DNA of 64,000 nt. It comes from Phylloscopus collybita (taxonomy: Eukaryota; Chordata; Aves; Passeriformes; Phylloscopidae). Both the position numbers and the translations under genes were made by a program. The stretch's first letter is position 1; the number at the start of each line of letters is the position of its first letter. The DNA lies in contig JAJNNQ010000013.1 of assembly GCA_027886175.1 (NCBI GenBank), forward strand, positions 4,669,501 to 4,733,500, written 5' to 3'. The notes below the pieces were generated by a model, which did no database searches, had not been told where the DNA came from, and saw nothing but the letters and a program-made list of their open reading frames with translations. Shown piece after piece: positions 1-11,995 of the stretch.

Positions 1-3000
1 AGGATTGCAAGAACTCCCTCACAAATCCTTTCCTCAATTTTTTTACTGTTTTTCACATTTTACATAATGTTTCCAAGCCATAAAAAAATCATAAATAACA
101 AAAAACTAGACAACATCATCACAGGCGGCTAAAAAGAATTCTGGAAATGGTGACGTCACTCACAAATCTGATGCTAATCATGTGCTGTAATAAATGAAGA
201 TCTGAGAAGAAAACAAAGTGATGGATGAGAGTCTAATGACAGATACAAACAAAAATGGTTTAACAATAACAACAAAACAAAAAAGACCCCAAACCCTCCT
301 GCTCCCCTCAAAAAAGAGGAAGCAGAGCTAAAACAATCTCTATTCAAAATTTTGTTCCACAACAAGTCTCAGTGGAGCCTTTGAGACCGTGGTCCCCATA
401 TTTCAGTCAGCTATGTGTTCCATGAAAAATATAGATCTGAAGATTCATGGAGTTCTTGAGAGTTTTTAGCACACTGCCTTTTGTTTTTGCGTTTGTGCTT
501 TTGCCCAGCGCCTCAGCAGTTGGATCATCCCCTTGAGACTTGAAAAACCTGGGTTTTTTCCCTCCCTTTGTCCAACAAAATTCTGGCTTAAAAATCTCTC
601 TCTGAAAGTTTCTGGAGGGTGCATTGGGGAAATCTGGGATCAGAGGAGCCTCTGAGTATTTCTGTGGAAACTGTTCCATTTTGAATGAAATAATTAAATA
701 TTTGCTAAGCTGTTGGCCTTGAGGTTAGAGAACTTGTCTGGAAGGGAAGAAATGAATATTTCAGACTACTCTGATTCATAGTTGAGTGTTTTATGTTAAA
801 CCAAGCAGCAAAAAGACTTCTAGCATTTCCCTTCCAAGTGAGCCTTGCTTTAAAGTCCTATTCACACATTTCTTTGCTTGGTTTTTTGTTTTTTTTTTTA
901 ATGTGCCACCCAAACTTAGGTGAGGAAGTTTGGAAACTCTGAGGAAACCTGCAATTTTGTGCTCAGTGTTTTGTGTTGCCTGGCTTTGGTGCCTCTCTAG
1001 GCACAATGTCAGACTTTGCAAAGCTTATTCTTATGTGCCTAACTCTCCCCACATAGCCTTGGCTCGTAATTAGGATCTAGTGAATCTGGATATTTGGAAG
1101 TTACTTCTGTGCATTTCACTTGTAATTATCTTCTTATTCTTTATCAAATTCCTACTCCATTAAAAATAAATGCTTCTGCTAATTGTAGCAAAATAGGGAA
1201 AGCACTCTGCTGTAACACTGTATAGCTATGGATTGGAATGGATGTGATACCTTCTGCAGGACCTTTAGCTGGATATAATTCTTTCCCCTGTCAATGTTTG
1301 TCAGTCACACTGTTTGAGGCAATTCAAATTCAGGATGTAGAAAACCCATTTACATTTTTTTCCTGGGGTTTCCTGATTACTGAAATAACCTCCGTACTAT
1401 CATCTTCTACAAGAATTTTTCCAGAGGCAAAGAATTTGTGTGGACTTCTTCTACTAAAACTACAATTGAGTTTTTTGTCTTTTTTTTTTTTTTTCCCCAA
1501 AGGCAGGGAACCATTCATACTCTAAATGGGTTCACTGTAAAAAGCCACTGAAGGTTGTTTTCCCGTTTTTTTATCCTCAAAGGTCTATAAGATGATGGGT
1601 TAATCTTTGGTATTTTTTAAAAAAATAGGTTATATTGCAGTGGATTGCACTGCTAATATTAACACTGTTGTTTTAGATGCAGGCCATAATATGCAAAATC
1701 ATTGAGCACTAGATATCCTAAGTATCCAAAAGATAAGTTGGCTGCAAGAAGCATCTACCAGTCTTTTCCTTTAAAAATTGTTATTGTGGACAGAAAAAAA
1801 GACCATTGGTGTTTGTAAAATGTAAAATTTGTACCCATTTGACTCTGAAATGTCTCTGTAGAGTTATTTTAAACTGACTGCAAAAAACAAAGGGGAGATG
1901 AGTATGAATTAACACGTTACTTCATTTAGCATCTCATGGGAATCTGATACCGAAGAACATTAGTTATCTAGGCTGAAAATAGTAATTTTATCTTTTTCAT
2001 CCAGTACTACCTAGTTTATAGAGCTGCTTCCAGGTTGAAATGTTGCATTTAATTACAATGCAATAAGAAATTACCTCTCATACAACAATTTTAATTGTCT
2101 TTCCCTTAAGGGTCTTCCTTGCAGCTGTGTAGAGCCAAAAAGCTTGGGCAATTTGACTCTTGCCCCTGGATATCTGGAAAGTTTCTGCTTACCAAGAGTT
2201 TTGGTTCCCCCTCAAGAAGGGTGATAAATTTCTTGGGTGAAAACAACAATTATTATATCATCAGTGTGGTTCCCATGGGGGTACATCTAGAATGCCACAG
2301 AGCTGAAAAATAAAGAACTTTGACTGAGAATGAAAGTGATGACTCACAACATATTCTGTCCTGTTGCCTGTGTTACCCTGCTTACAAAACATTTTTCAAA
2401 ATTTCCAAAACTAAACTAAATGCTTCAATGGTGTTCATACTGTGAAAACCATTGAGCCCAATTACTTCCCATCTTGAGAGCAGGGAAACAAAGAAAAATC
2501 CAAAGGAGCAAGTCTAAGGACTCCAGTATTCAAACCCTCTTTTTACTTCTTTCTTGTTTCTCCAGTGGTTCTTCCAGTCACCACTAACCTGTGCTCTGCA
2601 GGGCTGTGGTCTTAGAACCTTGCACTGCTAGCACTGAAAGGCTGATTTCCAGAGGAAGGGCTGGTCTTCATTTCACCTGGAAAAGAATGCAATAGCAGCT
2701 AGGATGTTACAACCTCTTCTGGCTAAATGATAACTTTGTGACTCTGCCATGAGCTGCTAAGTACATGGGAAACTTATAACAAAGAAGAAAAGGCTGATGA
2801 AGGATGATGAGGAGGACGGATGCAAGACCCAGAAGAGGGTTATTCTGTATGTAGTTCCTAACAAGCTAAAGCCAGCTGTATCTTAACCTATATTCAATGG
2901 CATTATAAAATTATCTTTTCTGAAAGGGAAAAAGTCACTATAGACAAAAAGAAAGAAAAACACAGTCTCTTACTAGGTTAAAGTATCTTTAAATTTCTAG

Positions 3001-5739
3001 TTGCTGCAGAAGAAATGGCATGGCAGGTTTGGAAGTGCAAGTTCAATGCATTGAACTAAACAGTCACAGAACAAAACACTGTCCAAAAACAGAAAAAAAA
3101 AAGCTGAAGCATGTGACAAGAATATTCAGCCACATCACTTTTTTTTCACATCATGTGTAAGTGAACACTGAATCTTGGCACAAACCCAGTCAGCTGAGGG
3201 GAAAGGCTTTCACAGCTCTGTTCTAACCACCAATCTGGTTGTTTTGGGTTTTTTTTGGTGGTTTTTTTTTGGTGAGTTTTTTTTTTTCTGTAGGTTTGGG
3301 ACATTTCTGTCTGCAAGCTGACCCATTCCTTAACCATATATACATGTCACTTGAGGATTTAAGAGTCAGAGACATTGAGAGACTGTCCAGATCCCTCTTT
3401 TACAGTCCAAGAGACAACTCCAAGAGGCTGAAATACTACTGGGATTTGAAGCTGTGTGCGCAAAACGTTTCTATTTCTTCAGCTAGTTAAAGTGCTTTGT
3501 TTCTATAATTTCATATGCATTAAAAATAAATGTGTAGCAAGTAATATTTTAAACTAACTTTCTGTTATACTCTTGGCATCATCTCCAAACAGTCGTATGT
3601 CTTAATGACATTCCATTTATTTAACTGCTTTTCTCATTAAAAACACTGCCCTGGTGGTACTGATTGCTCCAAGTTTGACTGTAGATTATACAGATCTGCA
3701 TGAAGAGATGAAAACCTGGGGTGGAGCAGCAGCCCCAGAGAAGGGAACTGCCCTGTTATGAGTTTAGCAGGTTGAGGAAAAACATGCATTGACTGATGCA
3801 CTTATTATCCAGGAAATTACTCATCACTGTTAGGGAATCTCACTGAAAATACCAAAATAATCCAAGAAACTGGGTCTTTCAACCGACAGTGGGTCCAGTT
3901 CTATTAAAATGATCATAAGTGATTCTGCAAACTGAAGGATTTTTAAAATCAAATTAAATTAAAGACAAGAAGTGATGAAGTGTTTTTCTTTTCATTGATT
4001 TATCAGGAAAAAAAGTAGATTTTATCAGTGTCCTGAATAGGTTTGTTCCAACACATTACAGATGTACACACTTTTAGAACCTAAGTCCTTGGATTTTTTT
4101 TCTCTGCACAAAGCTGGCTTGACCAAGGCTTTGTACTCTGAGGGCAGGCCCTTGAGCTAAGAAAGGGTGGAAAAAAATTTATAGGGACTTCATATACACC
4201 CAGTATGAGAAAGTCATTCATGTCTTAAGTTGTCCCCTGGTTAAAATTTGGGGTTTGCCCTTGCAATGAAGATCTTGGGATGCAATAAAAGTACCCTGGA
4301 CTGTAAAAAGCTTTTCCAGGGACTCTTCCCCATATGTGCCAAAAGGTGGTGGGGCTGTGAAGGCCCTGTGGTACTCAGGAGCTCTCTGAAAGCCTGCAGT
4401 GATAGCTCTGATGAAGAACCCCAAGCTGTACTGCTCTCAGAAGGAGAAGCCCTAGGAGTGATTTTGGAGCACAGTATAGACCCAGCCAAAATGGTCCAAG
4501 GATGGCTGCCAGCTGGAAGGGCTCCTCCAGGATGTGCATGCAAGGTTTATATCAGGGAAAAGTCACATGTAATCTTCATTTGCAATCAGTACATGGTGGC
4601 ACTGAGGCTCAGTGGGAGAAGAGGTGCTGCCAGGCTCCCAGAGCACTCTGAGAATGTCAAAATGGCACCTCCACTCTGTGGCTCTCTGCTGCATTCTGCA
4701 GGATGCACATCCCAAGGATGGTATGGTACCCTCAGCAGAGCATTTCTGTCACACACAACTGTGTGTGTGTTTCTTGTTTTTGTGCCTCAGGAGGCTCTGC
4801 TGTGTTGCACAAGATGAGCTGTTAGGTGACACAAAGTCATGACTTCATGTATGCCCTGTGAAATCAATTGATACTAATACAAGGAAATGCAAGGAGTTGC
4901 TTCAAGAAATGGAGATTACAGGTTATTGCCTCGTTTTCTGACTATTCTGTTGGTGGACCACTCTGTGCAAAGATCAGAGTTAAAATATGGTTCACCAGGT
5001 TGTCATTTGGTCTCGGTGACCTGCAGACCAGGAAGACGTGAATAACACACTGAGATTGGAACTGTTTAATAAAACAAACACACCAGTGATGTACCAGGTG
5101 CTGCCTGAAGGCATCAGCTTTCAGATGAGACTCTCAGCTCTTTATCTGAGCTCCAGCATTTTGTAGATAAATGATCACACTGCACTTTTGGGAAGAGCAC
5201 AGGGACAACCCCAGGTTTGTAGCTAACATTCACTTTCTCAACACATCATATAACATGCAGGGCTGTTACTGACTGAAGCTTGGCTGTTAATGTTTGCCTA
5301 CACAGTCACTGTACTCACCAGCACCTAATTCATCTGAAAGTGGTCTTTAGGATTTTCAGAGATATTAAATAAAACTAAATTGCATTTTTCCATTTTGTCT
5401 CACATATAAATCTCTACAAACATAAACCAATCCTCTGCGTGCAGTTTGAGCACAGGCTTTGCTTCTCATCTGCTTTAAATAAGAGTTTTTCACATCCTGA
5501 GGAGCAGTATCATTTCTGCTTTGAATGTTAATAACATATTCAAGGGGACTGAAAGTTTTGCACAAAAAATCAGCAGCTCAAGTCACAGGTGCACTTCTCT
5601 TGCAGCACTTTCCTGAATGAGTGTGTCTGTGTGTAAAGCAAAGGCCATGTTAGCAGCAGAGCTTCCCATGCCAGCATTTCCACCTCTATTTGTTTTCACC
5701 AGAGGCAAGAGTTATTTGTGCAAGCAGCAATTAACAGCA
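1..5739. other. Gene-free AT-rich DNA
   Basis: No gene, RNA gene or clear mobile element was recognised. The stretch is AT-rich, largely unique-looking sequence with short T runs near 889-899 and 1480-1496. The longest open frame (4248-4817, plus) opens at TTG, has no recognisable domain and sits in locally GC-richer sequence, so I read it as chance. Confidence 0.6.
3239..3292. repeat. T/G-rich low-complexity tract
   Basis: An irregular run of T blocks separated by GG or GGTGG, ending in an 11-T run. It is low-complexity sequence without a fixed repeat unit. The short plus-strand open frame across it simply translates the T/G bias into Phe, Gly and Val. Confidence 0.7.
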
Positions 5740-5871
5740 GTGGTTTAATTTTTCTGAGGCCTGTAGGCTGTTCTCTGCAGAATGCAATCTCGCATTAGAA
5801 CTTAATTATTTTGAGAGTTTGGAGAAATAAAAGACCTTGACAGCAAGTTAAGTATGAGCTCAGGGAGCCAG

Positions 5872-5935
5872 GGGTCCCTGTCCAAGTCACTTTCCTCTGC
5901 TGATTGATTATGCATTTGTCAAAAATGAGACTTAG
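5872..5935 (+). repeat. Possible MIR-like SINE relic
   Basis: The order 'ccaagtcactttcctctg', a spacer, then 'gtcaaaaatgagac' resembles the MIR core-side block in which a 'caagtcactt' segment is followed by 'tctgtaaaatgag'. Divergence is high and only short blocks match from memory, so this is tentative. Confidence 0.28.
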
Positions 5936-7626
5936 TTTTTATATATTATGTGCATTAACCTTGTAATAGCTGTCAGAATCTTTGGATACAAAGGCAAATG
6001 AAGAAATTCCTGTACTAAGTTCATAATTTGCTGGGAAAAATTAATATTACTAATTACTAAGGCCACCAAACATCCGTGCAAAACTGCAGTGATGTACAGC
6101 AAGGAATAAGAGATTTGAGAATTTGAGAAAAGAAGATGTGTTTTCCATTTACCTAACCATTTATCACAGGGAAGAATTCATTGTCTTATGCTGTGTTCCC
6201 TAACCCAGCCTTTCATTCTCCTGAACAAAAGTGTAAGTCACACATATAATGCATGGAATAGACATTAACTGCAAATCTATCTTCTACAAAATGTTGTGCA
6301 AAGATAGAATTTAGCATTTTTTTAATGTTGCATGCATTTGGTATGAAAGTGTCACTACTCACTCATTACTTGCTTAAAAAATTTGTTAGTGTCAGAGCTG
6401 GTCAGAAAATAATGACAACCATCCCTGTATTCTGTCTTAGTTTATTTTTGGGAGTCACATCAAATTTTGGAATCTAAAAAAAATATAAACAAGAACAAAA
6501 ATCTGTAGCAAATGTACTGATATTCCTGGAAAACAGGATTTATGTGTATGTTATAAAATAAAATAAAAAAACCAATATGTTATTGGACATAATATTGTAA
6601 TTCTGTGTACAAATAGACAGAAAACCTGAGAAGTTACTTATAAATGTTGCAAATTTTTCAACGTAATGACTTGTTTTGTGAAAAATGTTCAAAGTAACAA
6701 AATTCTTTAAGAGATCAGAAAAGAACAAAGAGATTCTGTAGAAACAATGGACCAAATATATCTCAAGGATAACCCCACTGAGATCAGTGGAATTGCACTA
6801 GGGATATAGTTGGCCCAGTGACTCCAGAAACGATGTTAATGAGAAACCTTAACACTACTGCTAGAGAAATCTCTATTTAAACCATGCTGTGGCAGTTCAT
6901 GTGAAAAAGTAAATGGGACCTTCACACGAACTGCACAGCATGTGAGTGTGAATCAACAGGCTATAATAAATTGGTTTGGTTTCCTTCTCCCAGACTTAAG
7001 CAAATGGATTATCTTGTAGAATTGGGGAAGTTATATTGAAGATTATGTATTATTCCATTGCATTCCAAAAAGCCTGATTGGATTCAAAAAGGGCCTCACG
7101 TTGAAAAATATATCAAAATTCCTACGAAAAAGAGAAACTGTATCTCAGATTTAATGAGTGATAAATCCCTATTAAAAATTCCCTTTTTGTCTAAAACTTG
7201 ATCTGGTAGATATCGGTAAGTTCTGAATGAAGAAATACTTCCTAAGATAAAAGCCTCATATTTTTCAAAAGAAAGTAAACCTGAATGGGTTTCTAACAAA
7301 GTTTTAATTTCTCATAGAAAGAAGCAATGATTTAAAAAGTGCAGAGGAATGTAGCATCTGACATCCTATGACATGATAAATCCTGAAAATACTTAAACCC
7401 ACAGAACTTGACCTAGCAGAGAAAGGGGTGACCCTTTCAACTTAAACTGCTGATCGTAAAAAAAGTAAGACAAGATCAAGATTATTTTTAATTTAGGGTA
7501 AAGTACTCACAAATAACAGAAGCTGAAAATGCCTGGGTTGCTCTGGCCTGCCTCAGACTGAATGCAGCTCTTACATAAAGCTGTTCATCAGCAGACTTGT
7601 AGGCATTCCAGATTTGTTGTTCCTGG
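5936..7626. other. Gene-free AT-rich DNA
   Basis: No gene recognised. The sequence is AT-rich and unique-looking apart from one short ancient-repeat motif near 6775. Open frames on either strand are short and lack domain-like composition. Confidence 0.6.
6773..6830 (+). repeat. Ancient interspersed repeat motif
   Basis: 'cactgagatcagtggaattg' followed by 'gatatagttggccc' resembles a motif ('attgaagtcaatggaattgc...ttggccc') that recurs in old amniote interspersed repeats. I cannot name the family with confidence. Related motifs occur elsewhere in the window (11936, 15471, 37928, 42191). Confidence 0.3.
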
Positions 7627-7712
7627 GGATAAGTGGGGAAACTGAAATACAGAGAGATAAGGTGGGCAGCATCCCTGAGGTGAGGAGTAATAGTGGAGTC
7701 AGGATCTTGCCA
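7627..7712 (-). repeat. MIR/CORE-SINE-like relic
   Basis: Reading the plus strand, 'ggggaaactgaaatacagag' plus 'agataaggtggg', then 'agtggagtcaggatcttgcc', follow the same order and spacing as the reverse complement of a MIR SINE (aaactgaggcacagagaggt, then agtggcagagccgggattcg). Two blocks in the correct order make this the best SINE relic of the window. MIR-like copies are sparse but known in birds. Boundaries are approximate. Confidence 0.5.
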
Positions 7713-9550
7713 CACCCACTGATGTGAGAGGCAGAATCCAGCAACCACATCCCCACAACAGATCACCTACATAAAATATGAGTGATCCCTTGAGCTCTTT
7801 TCTGTTACCACCAAAGAGCAGTAACTTGTTTCCTAATCTAGACTCTGCTTGCAGAGTGTTCAAACTTTTCAAAAACAAAACAAAACAACCCAAGAGACCC
7901 TCAGTAGTCTGTGGGTATGTGAGAGAGATCATAAATGTGATGTCTGTGTGCTGGACTGAACTCTCTGCACTGGGTTTGGTGACCTTGGACGTCACTTCCA
8001 GTCCTCTAGCCCTATAAACTGTGATTTCATTCCAGAGGTCATTGGAAAAGAAATGCAACATTTCCCAGATTTTATCTAGCACATGCAAAATGATCGTGTC
8101 CTGACATTTCAGCTGTTGAAAAGAACCAGTATTTACTACCTCACATGAAAAAGAGCAGAAGGCTAAAATGCGTAACAAAGTAAAGCCATGATACGAGACA
8201 GATGAACCCATTTAGATAAAATAAGACAAGACTCTACCTTCATCTGAACTTCAAATTGGAGCAGTTAAAGCTGCCATAGCAGGAAGATTAAAAGTTAGTC
8301 AATTTATTTGTCTTCCAAGTTCTCAAAAAGTTATACTTTTTACTTGAGACTGCTATTGAAGATCTGGCTAAGATTTAGGAGAGAGCAGCTCCTGCTGCTG
8401 CTACAGCTTTCTGAGCCATATTGAGCCAGGTACTCAGCCTCTCATGCCTCACTTTCCAGTCATATCCTGGTGTTCCTGCTCCCTCTCCTTGCTGTCTGAT
8501 GTAGGTACTTTGAACACAAACTTTAGTACAAGAACTACTTTCTATTATGTGGTTACACAGCACCTGAGGTCCCTCTTCCAGCCATTGCACCCAAAGTGTT
8601 TGCAGTACAAATGAGGATGTTGGTGAAAATATTTTTATCTCTGTGTCCCCCAGTGTCACTTACATCAATGAATATTTTTGACAGAGATATATTCTTCATG
8701 TTCTATCTCTCAGGTTTAGCATTCTGGCTGTAACTCATGTGAATTTAAAAAGCAGCAAGAAAAGAGACAGAAATATTTGACACAGTTTTGCCTGCACAAT
8801 ATAATCCCCATAACATTACCATGCCCTTATTCAAAAGTTAGGATCAAGCAAAGGCATTAACTACATTTTAATCCATACTTTATGGCAAGCAATTATCATT
8901 CTGCTATGTGCCACTTCCCTCCACATTGTTGCAATAATGCTCTGGATTTTTGCATGAATCCTTTGGGTTAAAAATGTCCCACAAAATATAATGGAAAATA
9001 TTTTATAGAAGAAAATGGTATACAATTCAGCATGGTCCCACTCATAATTTGTTCTAAAACTATCCAGCATTGTTAATTTCTCTATCTGGACTTCATAAAT
9101 AGCTCAAACATGCCCAGCTGAGCATAAAAATAACTAATGTTTGATGGAAACTGTCTTTTGGGTCCTTTAACTGCTGTTTCTAAACTGGCCATTTTCATCC
9201 TGTTTTGGGTTGCCAAACATGGCACAGAAAGGAGCCAGCAAAACACCTCAGTGACTCCTACAAGTCTTTGTTTGTGAAACAGTCTTTAACCAAAACAAAT
9301 AATCCTTGCTACAGCTCAGGAAATTCAGAAAAGTGAGGTTTAGAGCACTCATCAATGGTTTTCTTCAAAGGAAGAAAACACTGGTTCAAGTTTCTCTGTT
9401 GGGGCCTAAGGGATGTCTTCATCTTTCCTTTCCACTGCCAGTGCCCCATTTTGTCTTCCACCTTCAAGGCACTTAAAGAAATCCTTGCTTTTATTCATTC
9501 TCATCTCATTCAACAGACAATAATCCAGTCAAAAGACAAAATAATGTTGT
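7713..9550. other. Gene-free DNA
   Basis: No gene recognised. A minus-strand open frame spans 7699-8211, but its predicted product shows no recognisable motif or domain, and it overlaps the end of the SINE-like relic. The rest is unique AT-rich sequence. Confidence 0.55.
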
Positions 9551-9675
9551 GAGGGATCCCAGATTGGAAGAGGCCTCTAATATTGAGTCCAACCATTAAC
9601 CATGCATAACTTGGTCTGTCTGGAAATCAGCCTGGATACCACTTTAAAAAATTCAGTGCTTGGGGCATTGTTGAA
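9551..9675 (-). repeat. CR1 LINE 3' fragment (diverged)
   Basis: 'gattggaagaggcctctaat' followed by 'attgagtccaaccattaacc' matches the pattern of CR1 3' ends read in reverse complement (ggttggaagagacctctaag, then tcgagtccaacc). The following 'cactttaaaaaattcagtgc' fits the next CR1 block less well. This is a short, old, 3'-anchored copy with approximate edges. Confidence 0.55.
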
Positions 9676-9812
9676 ACCGGGCAGATAAGGCACAGAAGAG
9701 CCATTCTACTTAGAATTTTGGATGAGCAAAAAGATGATCTAATAACATTCATTACATGCTCACATGATAGAAATATACCAGACAGTTGTATTTTTCAGAG
9801 TACGATAAGGAA

Positions 9813-9834
9813 AACAAAACAAAACAAAACAAAC
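9813..9834 (+). repeat. (AAAAC)n microsatellite
   Basis: Four consecutive AAAAC-type units. It is a short simple repeat in otherwise unique sequence. Confidence 0.85.
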
Positions 9835-10034
9835 CAGCAAGAAATACCTGTGCAGGCCAACTGGAATACATACTTAACAAACTAATGTTAAAGAGGAGAA
9901 AAAGGAGTAATTGTGCAAGAAAAAAATTGATATCTGATTCAAAGATCTTCCATAACTAACACGTGCATTGTGACACAGTGTTGTCTCTGCTTGATTGCAA
10001 AGTATTTATAGATTTTGATACGTTCTCTTTGCAG

Positions 10035-10077
10035 CTGTGTTGAAGCATCTTTGAATGGTACCACAATCCAAATACAG
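10035..10077 (+). other. Exon-like segment, unproven
   Basis: A pyrimidine-rich run ending 'ttctctttgcag' precedes a 43-bp segment ending 'aatacag' followed by 'gtaact', so it has AG/GT edges. One frame is open across the segment. A 43-bp segment can acquire such edges by chance, no partner exon was identified and no protein family was recognised. Confidence 0.15.
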
Positions 10078-11040
10078 GTAACTATTACAATAACAAAACA
10101 TTGTGAATCATTCTCTCATTTTCTTCCAGCCTGTGTAATAGTAACTGTGTTAATCATTGAAATGGTTTGCTGTGTTTCTACCCTTTATGTGGCAGTATTT
10201 AGAAGTGTTCCCATCACTCTGAGTTTGTGTTGTGCCAGTCATTATATGGTCAAATACTTATTTGAAAACCTAGCAAAAATGAATATTAAGTGAATAGGGC
10301 AGTGACAATCATTCCTGGAAATCCAGGAAATATGTTAAGGCAACAGAATAGAGTTTGCCCTAACATTTAGAAAGAGAAGCATATAAATCACTGTCATGGC
10401 ATTTAAGACATTACAAAACTGTCTGAGCTGTAACAGCAGGCTGCAGGGCAATATTTACTGATAATTCTAATTATTGTTTTTGTGGGTATTCAACTTTGGT
10501 ATTTCCATTTCCTCAAAACCACTCCCCCAAAAGATTTAAATTACAAATTTCTGTTCTTATACAATAATTTCACCCTACCACTATTATTAGGATGTCAGCT
10601 CTCATTCTTGGTCAGTTCTTCAGTTTATAGATAGTTATGGGCAAATTAGTCCTTACCTATTACAAGTGTTTTCCCTATTCAGTTGAAAAGTACATTGAAA
10701 TAAATTCAGTTTCTCTAGTGACATTAGGGAGAATATTTTCATTTCAGTTTCTGCTACAGTCCATGCTTATTTTTAATTTGTTTTCAGTTTGTCAGTGGGG
10801 CACTCAGTAATGTTCTCAAACTTCACTCACAAAAGAATAAAGACCTGGCAGAAGATTGCAATAACCTCTAAAATTAGAGATCTGCATCCTCAAATTAAGA
10901 AAGATAAAATTTATAAAGGAAAAAAATAAAGCAGAAACACCAAACCCAAAACAGAAGGCAACTTGATTTATTCTACCTATTGTGCAACAAACGTGAATAA
11001 AGAAGAAATTTAAAAAAATATTTCCTCACTTATTGCAAAG
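10078..11040. other. Gene-free AT-rich DNA
   Basis: Nothing recognised beyond unique AT-rich sequence up to the 3' edge of the CR1 fragment. Confidence 0.6.
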
Positions 11041-11460
11041 TGGATGGGTTTGGACAGCACCTCTGGAGATTATCTAGTCCAGCCTCCTGCTAAAAGATGA
11101 GTCAATGGGAACAGCTTGCTTAAGACAGTGTCCAGTTGAATTTTGAATATATCCAGGGATATCTCCACAATCTCACCAGGCAACTTTGTTCAGTGTTGGA
11201 TCATACTTGTAGTAAAACTCTCTTTTACTTAAATTTTCTGACTGGAATTTCCTGTGTTTCAGTTTGTGTCTTTTGCCTCTTTTCCTTTCAATGGATAGCA
11301 CCAAGAAGAGTTTGTCTCCTCTGTATCCTCCCTTTGCACACATCAATGAGATTCCCACCATGAGCCTCCTCTTCTCCAGGCTCAGCAGTCCCACCTCTCT
11401 CAGCCTCCCCTTGCATGTCAGATGCATCAGTCCCCTAATCATCTTCCTTTCCCCTTACTG
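11041..11460 (-). mobile_element. CR1 LINE, 5'-truncated 3' end
   Basis: This is the clearest mobile element in the window. On the plus strand it reads as the reverse complement of a CR1 3' region, with blocks in canonical order: 'cctctggagattatctagtc', 'gtccagttgaattttgaata', 'tccagggatatctccacaat', 'ggaatttcctgtgtttcagt', 'cttctccaggctcagcagtc' and 'cctctctcagcctccccttg'. It is a 5'-truncated insertion of roughly 420 bp, the usual state of avian CR1 copies. Open frames over it carry stops or lie in the wrong context, so it is inactive. The match stops near 11460, where the DNA becomes AT-rich. Confidence 0.88.
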
Positions 11461-11844
11461 CACTACCTATGAATATTTTTTTATTCAAATACACACTGTT
11501 TATGCATATTTATTACACTTATATTGCACATATTTTAAAAACTACCATGCACCTGCTTTAGGGGGAATTCTGCAGGGCATTAGACAAGCCTACACAACAT
11601 TAATGCAGTTCATGTGGTATGCCTAATACTATTTTTAACCTGTTTGGAGTGGTAGGGTCATGATCTATTATCCATTCAGTCTACATATTTATTTCCTCTT
11701 CGCTCTTCAGTCTGTGGCTTTAGGCCCTTTTTTAACACTTATAATCAAACCCTGATCTGAAAAAAGAAATGCATTTTTTATTGGACTTTTCAATGTAACT
11801 TCTCCCTAGTGTCAGTAGCTGTGCCACAAATGTTCAGAGCACCC

Positions 11845-11882
11845 CTGTGAGGCAAGGCAGCATCTCTACTCCCATTTCACAG
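11845..11882 (-). repeat. MIR-like relic
   Basis: 'ctgtgaggcaaggcagcatc' followed by 'tctactcccatttcacag' resembles the MIR reverse complement block in which 'tgaggtaggtattatta' is followed by 'tccccattttacag'. Short and diverged. Confidence 0.4.
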
Positions 11883-11931
11883 CCAGCCTGTGGCCTGAAT
11901 TTTTAAAGAACTCTGCATTATTTTCACTTTA

Positions 11932-11995
11932 AATGTCCCCACTGACTTTGGTTGCAGCTGCCAGTGCTCAGCACATTTGAAAATCCAGGCTTCTA
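11932..11995 (+). repeat. Ancient interspersed repeat motif
   Basis: 'ccccactgactttggttgca' then 'cagtgctcagcacatttgaa' and 'aatccaggc' resemble an old amniote repeat reading roughly attgacttcagtgggagctg, gtgctcagcacctctgaaa, atcaggcc. The three blocks occur in order, which supports common descent. I cannot give the family name with certainty. Confidence 0.42.

Noticed and set aside
4248..4817. 189-codon plus-strand open frame
   Set aside because: Opens at TTG rather than ATG, has no recognisable domain or exon edges, and competes with overlapping frames on both strands.
7699..8211. 170-codon minus-strand open frame
   Set aside because: Overlaps a SINE-like relic at one end and has no recognisable motif; likely chance.
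11173..11626. Open frames at the CR1 copy
   Set aside because: They lie within or across a 5'-truncated CR1 3' region and do not represent a host gene.
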